Positions 26,351 to 35,680 are shown, numbered from the stretch's first letter. The stretch is 64,000 nucleotides of DNA from Cellvibrio mixtus subsp. mixtus J3-8 (GCF_000766945.1 NZ_KN266207.1:999898-1063897), one strand, 5' to 3'. The notes: generated by a model not told the origin, from the letters alone. Made by a program: numbers and translations.

Positions 26351-27060
26351 TCGGCACCTTTGCGATAATCCAGTGTGCCCCAGAGAATCAAGTCATCACC
26401 GAGACGCTCACTGTGAAATGGATTTATCGCGGGCAAATCCACGCGCGCATTGATTTCCAAATCACCCACCGCTTTATAACCGCCCACAATTCGCGGAACG
26501 AGTGTGATTACAACCGCGTCCACCAATTGCGCTTTCAAAAAAGCCGTGATGACATGGGCACCACCTTCCACCATCAAATGCCGGATGCCTTTTTCATAAA
26601 GCAGCGCCAGTGCATTTTTCAAACAGACACGGCCATCGCTACCCGGTTGCGACTGGCAAATTTCGATACCATCCTGGTTTGGCCATTCACTTTCCTGTGT
26701 GGTTAAAATCCAGCAAGGTTTTTCAGTGCATTGACGTAAGCGCGCATCACTGGGCATACGTAATTGACTGTCCAATACAATCGGTTGCGGATTACTACCG
26801 GTCCAATGCCGCACATTTAATTGCGGATCGTCACTCAACACAGTGCCGATACCGACCAAAATACCATCATGCATGCTACGCAATTGATGGGTTAAACGCA
26901 GGGATTCACTCCCGCTCAGCGCCATCGGCTCGGACGAACGCAGGGCAATACTGCCATCCAGACTCTGGGCATAGCTGAGCGTGACGAAAGGTCGATTGGC
27001 GGGAGACAGGGATTTTTGCGCACCGGTTAACCAGTGTTCGATAGTGTTATTCAGATTCAT
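26347..27060 (-). CDS. RibD C-terminal-type reductase
   Basis: A 237-residue stand-alone reductase domain of the RibD/dihydrofolate-reductase fold. It shows RPFVTLSYAQSLDGSIA, MHDGILVGIGTVLSDDP, and EGGAHVITAFLKAQLVDAVVITLVPRIVGG, all typical. There is no deaminase domain, so it is not full RibD; stand-alone members reduce ribosylated pyrimidines or related compounds with NADPH. The start is ambiguous (ATG 27060 or GTG 27069). It is the first gene of the minus-strand group and diverges from the glycosyltransferase gene across 127 bases. Confidence 0.85.
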   Translation of the reverse strand: MNLNNTIEHWLTGAQKSLSPANRPFVTLSYAQSLDGSIALRSSEPMALSGSESLRLTHQLRSMHDGILVGIGTVLSDDPQLNVRHWTGSNPQPIVLDSQLRMPSDARLRQCTEKPCWILTTQESEWPNQDGIEICQSQPGSDGRVCLKNALALLYEKGIRHLMVEGGAHVITAFLKAQLVDAVVITLVPRIVGGYKAVGDLEINARVDLPAINPFHSERLGDDLILWGTLDYRKGAE

Positions 27061-27187
27061 GCAGGTCACTGGAATCAGGGCCCGATAAACAGGGCCTTAT
27101 ATTTGTGGTCTTTATTGTGTCAGTGATGGTGATCTTAAGGCAGAATTAGCACCTGACTCAACCGCCCTGACACAACTCTCGGATTAA

Positions 27188-28282
27188 ATGCGAACTGCAC
27201 CGGCAATGATTGATTCCATAACCCCCAATAACAGCACTTTCACTCTGTATTTTGCAGTGCCCGGCAATATTAACAGCCTCACCGGCGGTTATGGGTATGA
27301 CCGTGAATTAATCAAAGAGTTGAAAAGCGCTGGCATTCATGTGCAACTGTTATCACTCTCTGCTGAATTTCCTGCGCCCGGTTCCACGGCGTTAGTAGAC
27401 GCAGCAACAATATTTGCCAACCTTCCGGACGGAGCGATAGTGATTGCGGATGGCCTGGCCTTTGGCGTTATGGATGAAATCGCCACACGCGAATCGCAGC
27501 GATTAACTCTTGTTGCTTTGTGCCATCATCCCCTGGCGCTGGAAACCGGTATTAGCGCGAAGCAATCAAATGCATTAAAAATTTCCGAAACCCGCGCACT
27601 GGCCGCAGCAAAAGCGGTAATTGTTACCAGTGCCATGACGGGCAGAATTATTGCGCGTGATTTTGCAGTTGCTCCGGAAAAAATTATTCTTGCCTGTCCG
27701 GGGACCCGGGCACAAGTGTTTGCGCCGGGCAATCATCCCATCCCGCAATTACTCACGGTCGCTACGCTGACAAAACGTAAAGGCCACGATGTATTAATCA
27801 ATGCGCTTGCACGAATCGCGCATTTACACTGGCATGCACGGTTTGTTGGCGGAGCGGGATTTGATCCGTTGTGGGTTGCGCATCTACAACAGTTGGTGCA
27901 ACAACATAATCTCGAGCAACGTATTACCTTCGTCGGCAATGTTGACGATATTTCCATTGAGTTTTCCAATGCTGACGCATTTGTATTACCTTCACATTTT
28001 GAAGGCTACGGAATGGCCTTCGCCGAAGCGCTCTCGTTTGGATTGCCGGTTATCGCCACCAACGCAGGTGCTGTACCGGATCTTGTTCCAGCGAATGCAG
28101 GAATTTTAATTTCACCGGGTGATGTTGATGCTTTAACAAAAGCACTTGAACAATTACTGACAAATCCTGATTATCGCCAGCAACTGCAAGCAGGCGCGCA
28201 ACAGGCTGCAACCACACTGCCCACCTGGGCAGATTGTGCAAATAGTATTATCGATTTAATTATTCGTTTGAGGAATGTATGA
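27188..28282 (+). CDS. GT4-family glycosyltransferase
   Basis: The 364-residue protein is a GT-B fold retaining glycosyltransferase. The N-terminal half opens with PGNINSLTGGYGYDRELIKEL; the C-terminal half has LLTVATLTKRKGHDVLINAL and the donor-binding motif FVLPSHFEGYGMAFAEALSFGLPVIA, with the two glutamates expected in GT4. No signal or membrane segment is seen, so it acts in the cytosol or at the inner leaflet. Its stop overlaps the methyltransferase start as ATGA. Sugar donor and acceptor cannot be told; the neighbouring pterin-type genes make a pteridine-like acceptor attractive. Confidence 0.87.
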   Translation: MRTAPAMIDSITPNNSTFTLYFAVPGNINSLTGGYGYDRELIKELKSAGIHVQLLSLSAEFPAPGSTALVDAATIFANLPDGAIVIADGLAFGVMDEIATRESQRLTLVALCHHPLALETGISAKQSNALKISETRALAAAKAVIVTSAMTGRIIARDFAVAPEKIILACPGTRAQVFAPGNHPIPQLLTVATLTKRKGHDVLINALARIAHLHWHARFVGGAGFDPLWVAHLQQLVQQHNLEQRITFVGNVDDISIEFSNADAFVLPSHFEGYGMAFAEALSFGLPVIATNAGAVPDLVPANAGILISPGDVDALTKALEQLLTNPDYRQQLQAGAQQAATTLPTWADCANSIIDLIIRLRNV

Positions 28283-29091
28283 GTAGCTTTTCCATCGCCT
28301 GGCTGGATTTACGTGAACCCGCCGATTTTTCTGCGCGCGATAAATCATTGGTAAATCATGCGCTGAATTGGCTCGGACAAAAAGAAGATCCCATTTCACC
28401 AGACCGTATATTGGTTGATCTGGGCTCGGGCACCGGTTCAACGTTGCGTGCACTCACCAAACTCGGCGCCAGTAATTTTGTATGGCGCCTGGTGGATCTG
28501 GATGGAAAATTATTGGATGAAGCGCTTAAACGCCATGGCAAGCAATTATTGATTGAAGATTATCAAGCCGATTTAACGGTCGTAAATGAATTGCCCTTGA
28601 CCGGCGCCAATATTGTTACTGCATCCGCATTATTTGATTTGGCCTCGCGCGAATTTTGCGATGCATTAATTGCGCGTATCGATTCACGCAAAACAGCTAT
28701 TTATGCGGCACTCAATTACGATGGAACTACACAGTGGTCGCCACAACATCCGTTGGATGAAGCGGTATTAGCGGCATTTAATAAAGACCAGTTACGCGAT
28801 AAGGGCTTCGGCCCTGCCCTTGGCCCGGCAGCGACGGCGTATTTAAAAACACAACTGGAAAACGCAGGTTATACAGTACAAATCGCCGCCAGCCCATGGC
28901 AACTACATGGCCAGCAACAGCAACTGGTTGAAGCGTTAATTGATGGAGTAGCCAATGCCGTCGCGCACGATTACGGTATCGATCAAAACGCGTTAGACGA
29001 ATGGAAACAATTCCGTTTGCAACATGCCGCTACCGGAAACTGCACTATCGGCCATTGGGATTTATTAGCGCTACCGGCGACCAAATCCTGA
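28279..29091 (+). CDS. SAM-dependent methyltransferase
   Basis: A 270-residue class I methyltransferase. Motif I is ILVDLGSGTGSTLRAL near residue 46, motif II WRLVDLDGKLL follows, then NIVTASALFDLAS. The C-terminal part (FRLQHAATGNCTIGHWDLLALP) resembles small-molecule methyltransferases. It is coupled to the glycosyltransferase by a four-base ATGA overlap, so both probably modify the same compound. The gene ends 22 bases before the convergent sulfatase-fold gene. Confidence 0.83.
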   Translation: MSSFSIAWLDLREPADFSARDKSLVNHALNWLGQKEDPISPDRILVDLGSGTGSTLRALTKLGASNFVWRLVDLDGKLLDEALKRHGKQLLIEDYQADLTVVNELPLTGANIVTASALFDLASREFCDALIARIDSRKTAIYAALNYDGTTQWSPQHPLDEAVLAAFNKDQLRDKGFGPALGPAATAYLKTQLENAGYTVQIAASPWQLHGQQQQLVEALIDGVANAVAHDYGIDQNALDEWKQFRLQHAATGNCTIGHWDLLALPATKS

Positions 29092-29113
29092 TTAACAGGC
29101 TAATGAATTACAA

Positions 29114-30706
29114 TCAGGGTGCGGAAAACGTAGTAATAAAACGCTCACGCACCTGATCCATTGTCCATACCGGACCTGTATCAGCCGGGATCATTCCCTC
29201 TGCCCAATTCCAGCCGGCAATAGCATCAAGGATGTTGGGATCGCGCGCAAAAAAATGCACGGGTACATCGCGATTATCACTGTCGCCGGTTACCAGGGGC
29301 GCTGGCTGATGATCGCCAAATGCCATTACTACCAAATTCTCATCACCGTACTTCAGCACATAATCAACCACGGTCTGCAAGGTATATTCAATAGATAAAC
29401 GGAATTGTAAACGAATGCGTTCAGGATTTTTCCACACTGTTTCCGGGCTATCGCCACGCGTGGCTTGCTCGTTAAAAATTTCGCCGTTACCAACCAGATT
29501 CCAATCCACTAATTCCGGCACCGGCGTCCAGGGCGCGTGGGAGGAAATCAATGCAATTTCTGCCATTACCGGCGAACGATTTTCAGGCCGCAATTCATGA
29601 CGTTGAAATGCCGCTAACGTAAATTGATCCGGCATGGTAATCCAGTTAAATGGTTTGCCCTCATAGCCAAGGTTGTAAGCGTGATAAATATGGTCGTAAC
29701 CATAATAATTACCCTCCGGCCACGCCAGGGTTATGGCTGGCATCACACCAACCGCGCGCCAACCGGCGCGATGAAATAAGCGGTTTAACGATTCGCGCTT
29801 GCTCATCACCAATGAATCGTAACGAACTTGCGAATTTACCCATAAACCGGACATGGCAGTGCCGTGGGCTAACCAGCTTAATCCACCCACTGTTGGCGAT
29901 GTAAAATACGCGCTACGCACACCGATTCCAGCCGCTTGCAATTGTTCAGCTTGCGCTTGCAGTAACGGCCGAATGTGTTCAGAAAATTCCGGTTTATCCA
30001 GCGCTGTACGCCCGTACGACTCCATAAAAATAATCAATACATCTTTGCCCTGCAGCGTTTGAAATAAACCTTGATCAGGTATTTTTGCCTCATCACTTTG
30101 TGCCAGCAGTTGCTCGAAATCCTTCATGTCGTTAATGCTATTGCGAGTATTGGTAACATGCATTGCAAGCTGGTCATAAAATTGTGTGGATAAGCGCGGT
30201 GAACCTGCCCACCACAATGCGCCCCAGATACACACTAATACCAGCAGCGAAATCACACCGGCTTTTGGCTGGATTGTCAGGAGTTTACGTACGCGTTCCA
30301 TTAATAAAAATGCCAGTACAATAATGGCCAGTGAAACCACAACCAGCATTGCAACAATCAACACTGCCGCAAACTTTCCCACCGCACCATTTAATAAATC
30401 CTTGCCATTCACCAACAAATAAGCATCAAAGATAGGGTTAAACGGACGCGCAAAAATATTGAAGGTTGCCATATCGGCAATTTTGAAAATCAATCCTACA
30501 GCAAGCAAGCTCGCCGCTAACCAACGCAAGACTTTCCCCACTGATCCGGGGATCAGCAATAACAGGCCCAATAGTAAAAATTCGAGGGGAAAACGAAAAA
30601 AGCTATCAAGGTAAATATCCGATAAACGATTGGGAATAACCAATACAACGAATATCACAAGCAGAGCAATAACATTACGGAAGAACGAGAATATTTTTCG
30701 GGTCAT
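29114..30706 (-). CDS. sulfatase-fold membrane protein (LTA synthase/phosphoethanolamine transferase-like)
   Basis: The protein (about 530 residues) has an N-terminal region with around five membrane helices (to residue 165), then an extracytoplasmic alkaline-phosphatase-superfamily domain. The nucleophile region is IIFMESYGRTAL, where this group usually has Ser or Thr after a short spacer, and the metal site includes VVMAFGDHQPAP. Members transfer phosphoglycerol or phosphoethanolamine to lipids or glycans. I chose the ATG at 30706; TTG 30718 is possible. It follows the CbiM-like gene by 32 bases and converges on the methyltransferase. Substrate unknown. Confidence 0.8.
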   Translation of the reverse strand: MTRKIFSFFRNVIALLVIFVVLVIPNRLSDIYLDSFFRFPLEFLLLGLLLLIPGSVGKVLRWLAASLLAVGLIFKIADMATFNIFARPFNPIFDAYLLVNGKDLLNGAVGKFAAVLIVAMLVVVSLAIIVLAFLLMERVRKLLTIQPKAGVISLLVLVCIWGALWWAGSPRLSTQFYDQLAMHVTNTRNSINDMKDFEQLLAQSDEAKIPDQGLFQTLQGKDVLIIFMESYGRTALDKPEFSEHIRPLLQAQAEQLQAAGIGVRSAYFTSPTVGGLSWLAHGTAMSGLWVNSQVRYDSLVMSKRESLNRLFHRAGWRAVGVMPAITLAWPEGNYYGYDHIYHAYNLGYEGKPFNWITMPDQFTLAAFQRHELRPENRSPVMAEIALISSHAPWTPVPELVDWNLVGNGEIFNEQATRGDSPETVWKNPERIRLQFRLSIEYTLQTVVDYVLKYGDENLVVMAFGDHQPAPLVTGDSDNRDVPVHFFARDPNILDAIAGWNWAEGMIPADTGPVWTMDQVRERFITTFSAP

Positions 30707-30738
30707 TATTGTTGTCAAATTGCTAGCGGGTTAACTAC

Positions 30739-31446
30739 TTAGTCACGGGTATACCAATCATCGCGATAGGTTTTTACCAGCTCGGGATAAAATACGGTCA
30801 TTACAGTGGCGAGGATACCGTTAAGGAAACCTTCGGGAAAGGTGAGCAAGACAAATATCCAGAAATGTTCACGCACCGCCTCAAGCTGGATTTCACTGCC
30901 AGTAATGTAAAACAACAACCACGAGCACGCACCAATTAGCGAACAACTGATCATTGCGCCAAAAAAACCCACGCCCCAAAAGTAGGTAAACGGGTTTTTA
31001 AACTTCCAATGATCAACCAGCCAGATCATTAACCAGGCCCAACTCGCCGGCACTAATACACTTAAAACAAAATCCACGGGAAATGTGCGCAAATCAAATT
31101 GCGCCAGCGCCATATCCCAATCCATATTGGCAGTGCGCAATGGCAATTGGAAAATCTCCAGAACGACAAGCGCCCCGCCACCAATCAATAAAGCAAAACT
31201 CCATCCGAAAACCATAGTGGTAACAATCATCATCAACGGATGTATGGCAATTGCGCTCCATACCGAAACCTGTAATAACCAGATAATCGCCAATCCTAAT
31301 ATCGCCGCAAAAAAAGCGTGTTGGCGCAGTGACTCTGTCAATAGCATACGCCAGGGAGCCGTGATCGCCGCGATAAGTAATGCCGGGCTGGCAATGGCAC
31401 AACTGGTCCAGAACAAGTTGGCGCCGGGAGCGAAAAGCAGGTTCAT
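30739..31446 (-). CDS. CbiM-like membrane protein (COG3235 type)
   Basis: A 235-residue polytopic protein with about seven hydrophobic segments. The segment AIAIHPLMMIVTTMVFGWSFALLIGGGALV and FPEGFLNGILATVMTVFYPE recall the CbiM/energy-coupling permease family, in which such proteins take up Co2+ or Ni2+, but the canonical N-terminal MHIPDG-type metal site is absent. No ATPase or CbiN/Q partner is nearby, so metal transport is doubtful. It lies six bases after the HIT gene and is likely co-transcribed with it and with the sulfatase-fold gene. Confidence 0.7.
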   Translation of the reverse strand: MNLLFAPGANLFWTSCAIASPALLIAAITAPWRMLLTESLRQHAFFAAILGLAIIWLLQVSVWSAIAIHPLMMIVTTMVFGWSFALLIGGGALVVLEIFQLPLRTANMDWDMALAQFDLRTFPVDFVLSVLVPASWAWLMIWLVDHWKFKNPFTYFWGVGFFGAMISCSLIGACSWLLFYITGSEIQLEAVREHFWIFVLLTFPEGFLNGILATVMTVFYPELVKTYRDDWYTRD

Positions 31447-31452
31447 GCGGGA

Positions 31453-31872
31453 TTACACGTGTGCTTCCTGGTGACCTTGCGCCTGCAAGGTGGCGCGAAT
31501 TTTTTCGGCAGTTTGTTTGAGTACATCACCATCAGCATTTTTGGCGTGATCAAAACTTAAGTCGCCCATATGATCCACTGGCACGATATGAAGATGCGTA
31601 TGAGGAACTTCCAAACCGGCAATCATTAAACCTACACGTTTTGCGGGATAAGCCACTTTCAACGCATTGGCAATTTTATGGCTGACTTGCATCAGGTGCG
31701 CAGCAAGATCCAGGGGCAAATCATTCCAGTGATCAATTTCCTCACGCGGGATTACCAATACGTGCCCCTGACGAATAGGTTGGATAGTCAGTATTGCGAT
31801 TGCCTTGTCATCCTTCCAGACAAAATTGCCGGGAATTTTGCCTTCCATAATCAGGGTAAATACGCTTGCCAT
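31453..31872 (-). CDS. HIT-family nucleotide hydrolase
   Basis: A 139-residue cytosolic protein of the histidine-triad superfamily. The catalytic motif is VPHTHLHIVPVD near residues 94-105 (H-x-H-x-H), preceded by VIPREEIDHWNDLP. Such enzymes hydrolyse nucleotide-phosphoramidate or dinucleoside-polyphosphate bonds. An AAGGAG site lies at proper distance from the ATG. It heads the three-gene minus-strand group reaching 29114. Confidence 0.9.
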   Translation of the reverse strand: MASVFTLIMEGKIPGNFVWKDDKAIAILTIQPIRQGHVLVIPREEIDHWNDLPLDLAAHLMQVSHKIANALKVAYPAKRVGLMIAGLEVPHTHLHIVPVDHMGDLSFDHAKNADGDVLKQTAEKIRATLQAQGHQEAHV

Positions 31873-31903
31873 AAAAACTCCTTACAAAATTGGATAAATA
31901 AAA

Positions 31904-32749
31904 TTAATAAACGGCAATGCCACGCCGCAGTAATTCACGCGCAAGCATTTCGTCAATTTGATGAATGGTTTCATTGTGGAATTCGATATAGGCGACTTTA
32001 TGTTTTTTATAAAGCTGTTGCTTTTCAAGTTCGCCGCTGATTACGGCCGCACGATTTTTTTCCTGCGCCAGTTGATCAGCCCAACACTCAATGCATAAAT
32101 CTGCTTCCGGTAGATAAAAATCGGCAATCGCCGATTCCGTATCCCACATTAATAAATAATCGCGCGCATGAACGATGCGCGCCAGATACAACCAGTTATT
32201 GATCCGGCGCTGCACTGCGTTGTTTACGCGGTGGCCATCCAGCGCCGGTTGCCCATCCAAACCGGGATCGCCCTTAACTTGCAATAATGAAGCGATCAAT
32301 TCCGCTTCATCCACAATCGTTTCAGGCCAGGTGACAAATGGAATCCCGGATTCAGCCTCCTGCTGTTGCCCGCCCAATGATTTACCTTTGGCGCTTAACA
32401 GCCAGCCGCGGATATGTTTTTTAATCAGGCCTTTTTCGGCGAGCAATAAATTCACCAGGCGCGCGGGAATATCCCATTTATGCGCAAGATTTGTCGCACT
32501 GAGTGGCGCCTCAGGTAAAAGTTTTAATAATGGATGGTGCTGGATGGATTCAGGCCAGGCGATATATTCGCCGTATTTGGGATGATTCACATAAACCCCA
32601 CCCTCGAATTTTCCTTTTTCGGTGAGCTGCCAATGATTATCCACTTTGACTATCCAGCCACCGGAGGTCAGCAGAATAAATAGCTCCTTGCTCTCTTTAC
32701 CCAGCAAGCGCGCTAAAGCAGTTGTGGAAATGTGTTTTTCTGCCATCAT
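31904..32749 (-). CDS. unknown protein with winged-helix-like repeats and a PD-(D/E)XK-like nuclease domain
   Basis: The 281-residue protein has two related N-terminal segments: LARLLGKESKELFILLTSGGWIVKVDNHWQLTEKGKFEGG and LAHKWDIPARLVNLLLAEKGLIKKHIRGWLLSAKGKSLGG, each followed by a YIAWPESI or FVTWPETI strand. That suggests duplicated winged-helix domains. The C-terminal part has ADFYLPEADLCIECW, then a K-Q-x-x-Y-K-K-H-K helix and VAYIEFHNE, close to stand-alone PD-(D/E)XK nuclease domains, with Asp and Glu where metal ligands would be. AGGA precedes the first ATG. I infer a DNA- or RNA-processing enzyme; I cannot name it. Confidence 0.6.
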   Translation of the reverse strand: MMAEKHISTTALARLLGKESKELFILLTSGGWIVKVDNHWQLTEKGKFEGGVYVNHPKYGEYIAWPESIQHHPLLKLLPEAPLSATNLAHKWDIPARLVNLLLAEKGLIKKHIRGWLLSAKGKSLGGQQQEAESGIPFVTWPETIVDEAELIASLLQVKGDPGLDGQPALDGHRVNNAVQRRINNWLYLARIVHARDYLLMWDTESAIADFYLPEADLCIECWADQLAQEKNRAAVISGELEKQQLYKKHKVAYIEFHNETIHQIDEMLARELLRRGIAVY

Positions 32750-32796
32750 GCCGATCCTGAATTAAGTTTGGCCATTCTACTGCCTTAGAGAGATTT

Positions 32797-33264
32797 ATGC
32801 CTATTTGGGTTGATGGTGACGCCTGCCCTAAAGTCGTCAAGGAAATTTTGTTCCGCGCCGCGCACCAGCGGCAAATTCCGCTCACGTTAGTGGCCAATCA
32901 ATATATTGCGGTGCCCGCTTCACCTTTTATCAAGAGCTTGCAAGTCAGTAGCGGCTTTGATGTGGCGGATAACTACATCGTCGACTCACTGCAACCCGAT
33001 GATTTGGTGATCACTGCGGATATTCCGCTCGCTGCCGATGCATTAGCCAAAGGTGCTGCCGTCATCAACCCGCGCGGGCAAGAATATACCCGTGAAAATA
33101 TTGGCGCGCGCCTGAATATGCGCGATTTTATGGAGACCATGCGTGCCAGCGGCACAATATTGAACGATGGCCCGCTACCCTTCAGCCAGCAAGATCGCCA
33201 GTCATTTGCCAATGCATTGGACCGCTGGATTGCCCGCACCATTGCAGCAAAGCGCAAAATTTAA
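32797..33264 (+). CDS. DUF188/YaiI-YqxD family protein (UPF0178)
   Basis: A 155-residue cytosolic protein of the UPF0178 family. It opens with the signature [22 protein letters not shown] and has [17 protein letters not shown] and [24 protein letters not shown]. The fold is PIN-like with conserved acidic residues, suggesting a nuclease, but no activity is established for the family. An AGAGAG site precedes the ATG. It diverges from the nuclease-like gene at 31904. Confidence 0.9.
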   Translation: MPIWVDGDACPKVVKEILFRAAHQRQIPLTLVANQYIAVPASPFIKSLQVSSGFDVADNYIVDSLQPDDLVITADIPLAADALAKGAAVINPRGQEYTRENIGARLNMRDFMETMRASGTILNDGPLPFSQQDRQSFANALDRWIARTIAAKRKI

Positions 33265-33826
33265 CTGGCATCCCGGCGTGCAAGCCCCTATACTTCGCGC
33301 ACTTTCAGTGACCCCCTTCCTTGATCGTGAATGTCTTGCCGGGGTAATGCTGAACAGACTGGATGTCTGAGGGCTGCCGGACCATTTGCTGGACTTCTGA
33401 ATACTGGATTTCCAACCACCTGGTAGATATTGACGCTGATCGATTCTGTTTATCAAATCACTTCAGCCTGCCCCATAGTATGCAATCGGTTATATGAATT
33501 GGAGTTTGTGGATTGCATAAGTGTCTGCTTTGCAGATGACGCGGGAATTCGTTGATTAAATCGCCTTTTACGGTTGCAATCGTGCCCTGGCTCTCCGAGT
33601 TATTTTCACGCGCTGCCGAACCTTGTATGTAGTTCATACGCTTAGCGATCAATCATCGCCCCCACTTTATTGTGTTTGCCCATTCACGTTTGCTTTTTTT
33701 GGCAATTTTTCGCAAACACCTATTAAAAAACCAATAAAAATCACATCGTAAAAAGACAAGATGCAGCACTGCTGTTATCTCGTAGTTTTTTGCGTGCGAT
33801 TTTTATGTTTAAACACAGGTTATTAC
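33265..33826 (+). other. 562-base intergenic region, probable deaD leader
   Basis: No convincing gene lies here. The nine-base inverted repeat TATGCAATC (33479-33487) / GATTGCATA (33511-33519) with a 23-base loop is the clearest structure; a short GTCTGC/GCAGAT hairpin follows near 33522. The last 170 bases are AT-rich. Long structured leaders are common for cold-induced deaD-type helicase mRNAs, so part of it is probably transcribed. Confidence 0.45.
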
Positions 33827-35680
33827 ATGTCTGAACCCATTTTGTTTTCCGATTTAGCCCTCTCTGAACCCGTTATGCGCGCCATCCAAAAAGTTGGCTA
33901 CGAACAACCATCCCCGATCCAGGCCGCTGCTATTCCAGTACTGCTGGCAGGTGGCGATATTCTGGGTATGGCACAGACCGGCACCGGTAAAACAGCGGCA
34001 TTTGCGTTGCCATTGTTGTCACGCATCGACACCAAACAAGCAGATCCACAAATTCTGGTATTGGCACCGACGCGCGAACTCGCGATCCAGGTTGCTGAAG
34101 CCTTCCAAAAATACGCCAGCGAAATCCCTGGCTTCCATGTACTGCCGATTTACGGCGGTCAGGAAATGACTACCCAATTACGGCAATTAAAGCGTGGAGC
34201 TCACGTTGTTGTTGGTACTCCCGGTCGCGTAATGGATCACTTGCGTCGCGGTAGCTTGAACCTGAACAATTTAAAAGCATTGGTACTCGACGAAGCCGAC
34301 GAAATGCTGCGTATGGGCTTCATCGATGATGTTGAATGGATTTTGGAACATACGCCGAAAACCCGTCAAACCGCATTATTCTCTGCAACAATGCCGAAAG
34401 AAATCCGCAATGTCTGCAACAACTACTTAACTGATGCCAAAGAAATTAAAATCGCCAGCAGCCAATCTACCGATGCCAATATTGAGCAGGTTTACTGGAT
34501 GGTGAGCGGCACCAACAAACTCGATGCACTGACCCGCATCCTGGAAGTTGAGCCGTTCGACGGCATGATTATTTTCGTGCGCACCAAAACCGCTACGGTT
34601 GAGCTTGCCGAAAAACTGGAAGCGCGCGGTTATTCTGCTTCTGCACTTAACGGTGACATGAATCAGCAATTACGTGAGCGCACTATTGAGCGGTTGAAAA
34701 CCGGAAAGCTGGATATTGTTATTGCCACCGACGTTGCGGCCCGTGGTATTGACGTTGAGCGTGTAAGCCACGTTGTGAACTACGACATCCCTTACGATAG
34801 CGAAGCTTATGTTCACCGCATTGGTCGTACTGGCCGCGCTGGTCGCAGCGGTAAAGCCATTTTGTTTGTTGCCCCACGTGAAAAGCGCTTGCTTTACACC
34901 ATCGAAAAGGCCACTAAAAAACCTATTACTTTGATGGAATTGCCGAGCGGTGCAACGGTGACCAAACATCGTATCGATCAATTTACCCAGCAAATCACCA
35001 ATGCTTTGCAAGAGCAACCTGATCTGAGCTTCTTCAATGATTTATTGGCTGAATACAGCCACTCAAATGATGTGTCACCAGAGCAAATCGCTTCTGCCCT
35101 CGCCTTCCTGTTGCAACGCGAGCGTCCGCTGCAAGTGAAATTTACCGATGTAAAACCCGAGCGCAGCGAACGTCGCGACCGTGATGACCGCGGTGGTCGT
35201 GATCGCGATGATCGTGGCGGACGTGATCGCGGCCCGCGTGAAGATCGTCCGCGCCGTGAACGCAACGATGAAAACATGGATCGCTACCGTATTGAAGTGG
35301 GCCGCAACCATGAAGCGCGTCCCGGTGATATCGTTGGCGCTATCGCCAACGAAGCAGGAATTGAAAGCCGTTTCATTGGCCACATCAAATTGCACGATGA
35401 ATTTTCTACCGTCGATTTGCCAACCGGTATTTCAAAAGACATTCTGGCCAAACTGAAAAAAGTGCGCGTGCGCAACCGCCCACTGGAAATTTCTTTGGAT
35501 ACCGGCCCACGTGGTGGCGATGACTTCCCTGGTCGAGGAAAACCAAAGCGTGACTTTGGCCCAAGGGATGGAGCTCCTCGCGAAGGTGGTTACAGAGATG
35601 GCGGTCGTGACAAACCACGCTTTAATGACCGTGACAATGCCAGCAAAAAATCAGGCTATCGCCCTAAAAAATTTGATTAA
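33827..35680 (+). CDS. deaD: DEAD-box RNA helicase DeaD/CsdA
   Basis: DeaD unwinds RNA in ribosome assembly and cold adaptation. The 617-residue protein has the Q motif (GYEQPSPIQ), AQTGTGKT, PTRELAIQ, DEAD, SAT and HRIGRTGRAGR. It then has an Arg/Asp/Gly repeat tract coded near 35160-35270 (DRDDRGGRDRDDRGG), a DbpA-type RNA-binding domain (YRIEVGRNHEARPGDIVGAI) and a Gly/Arg/Asp/Lys-rich tail. I chose the ATG at 33827 (MSEPILFSDLAL) because the longer frame from 33761 adds a hydrophobic, Cys-rich tail not seen in the family. A strong terminator follows. Confidence 0.96.
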   Translation: MSEPILFSDLALSEPVMRAIQKVGYEQPSPIQAAAIPVLLAGGDILGMAQTGTGKTAAFALPLLSRIDTKQADPQILVLAPTRELAIQVAEAFQKYASEIPGFHVLPIYGGQEMTTQLRQLKRGAHVVVGTPGRVMDHLRRGSLNLNNLKALVLDEADEMLRMGFIDDVEWILEHTPKTRQTALFSATMPKEIRNVCNNYLTDAKEIKIASSQSTDANIEQVYWMVSGTNKLDALTRILEVEPFDGMIIFVRTKTATVELAEKLEARGYSASALNGDMNQQLRERTIERLKTGKLDIVIATDVAARGIDVERVSHVVNYDIPYDSEAYVHRIGRTGRAGRSGKAILFVAPREKRLLYTIEKATKKPITLMELPSGATVTKHRIDQFTQQITNALQEQPDLSFFNDLLAEYSHSNDVSPEQIASALAFLLQRERPLQVKFTDVKPERSERRDRDDRGGRDRDDRGGRDRGPREDRPRRERNDENMDRYRIEVGRNHEARPGDIVGAIANEAGIESRFIGHIKLHDEFSTVDLPTGISKDILAKLKKVRVRNRPLEISLDTGPRGGDDFPGRGKPKRDFGPRDGAPREGGYRDGGRDKPRFNDRDNASKKSGYRPKKFD

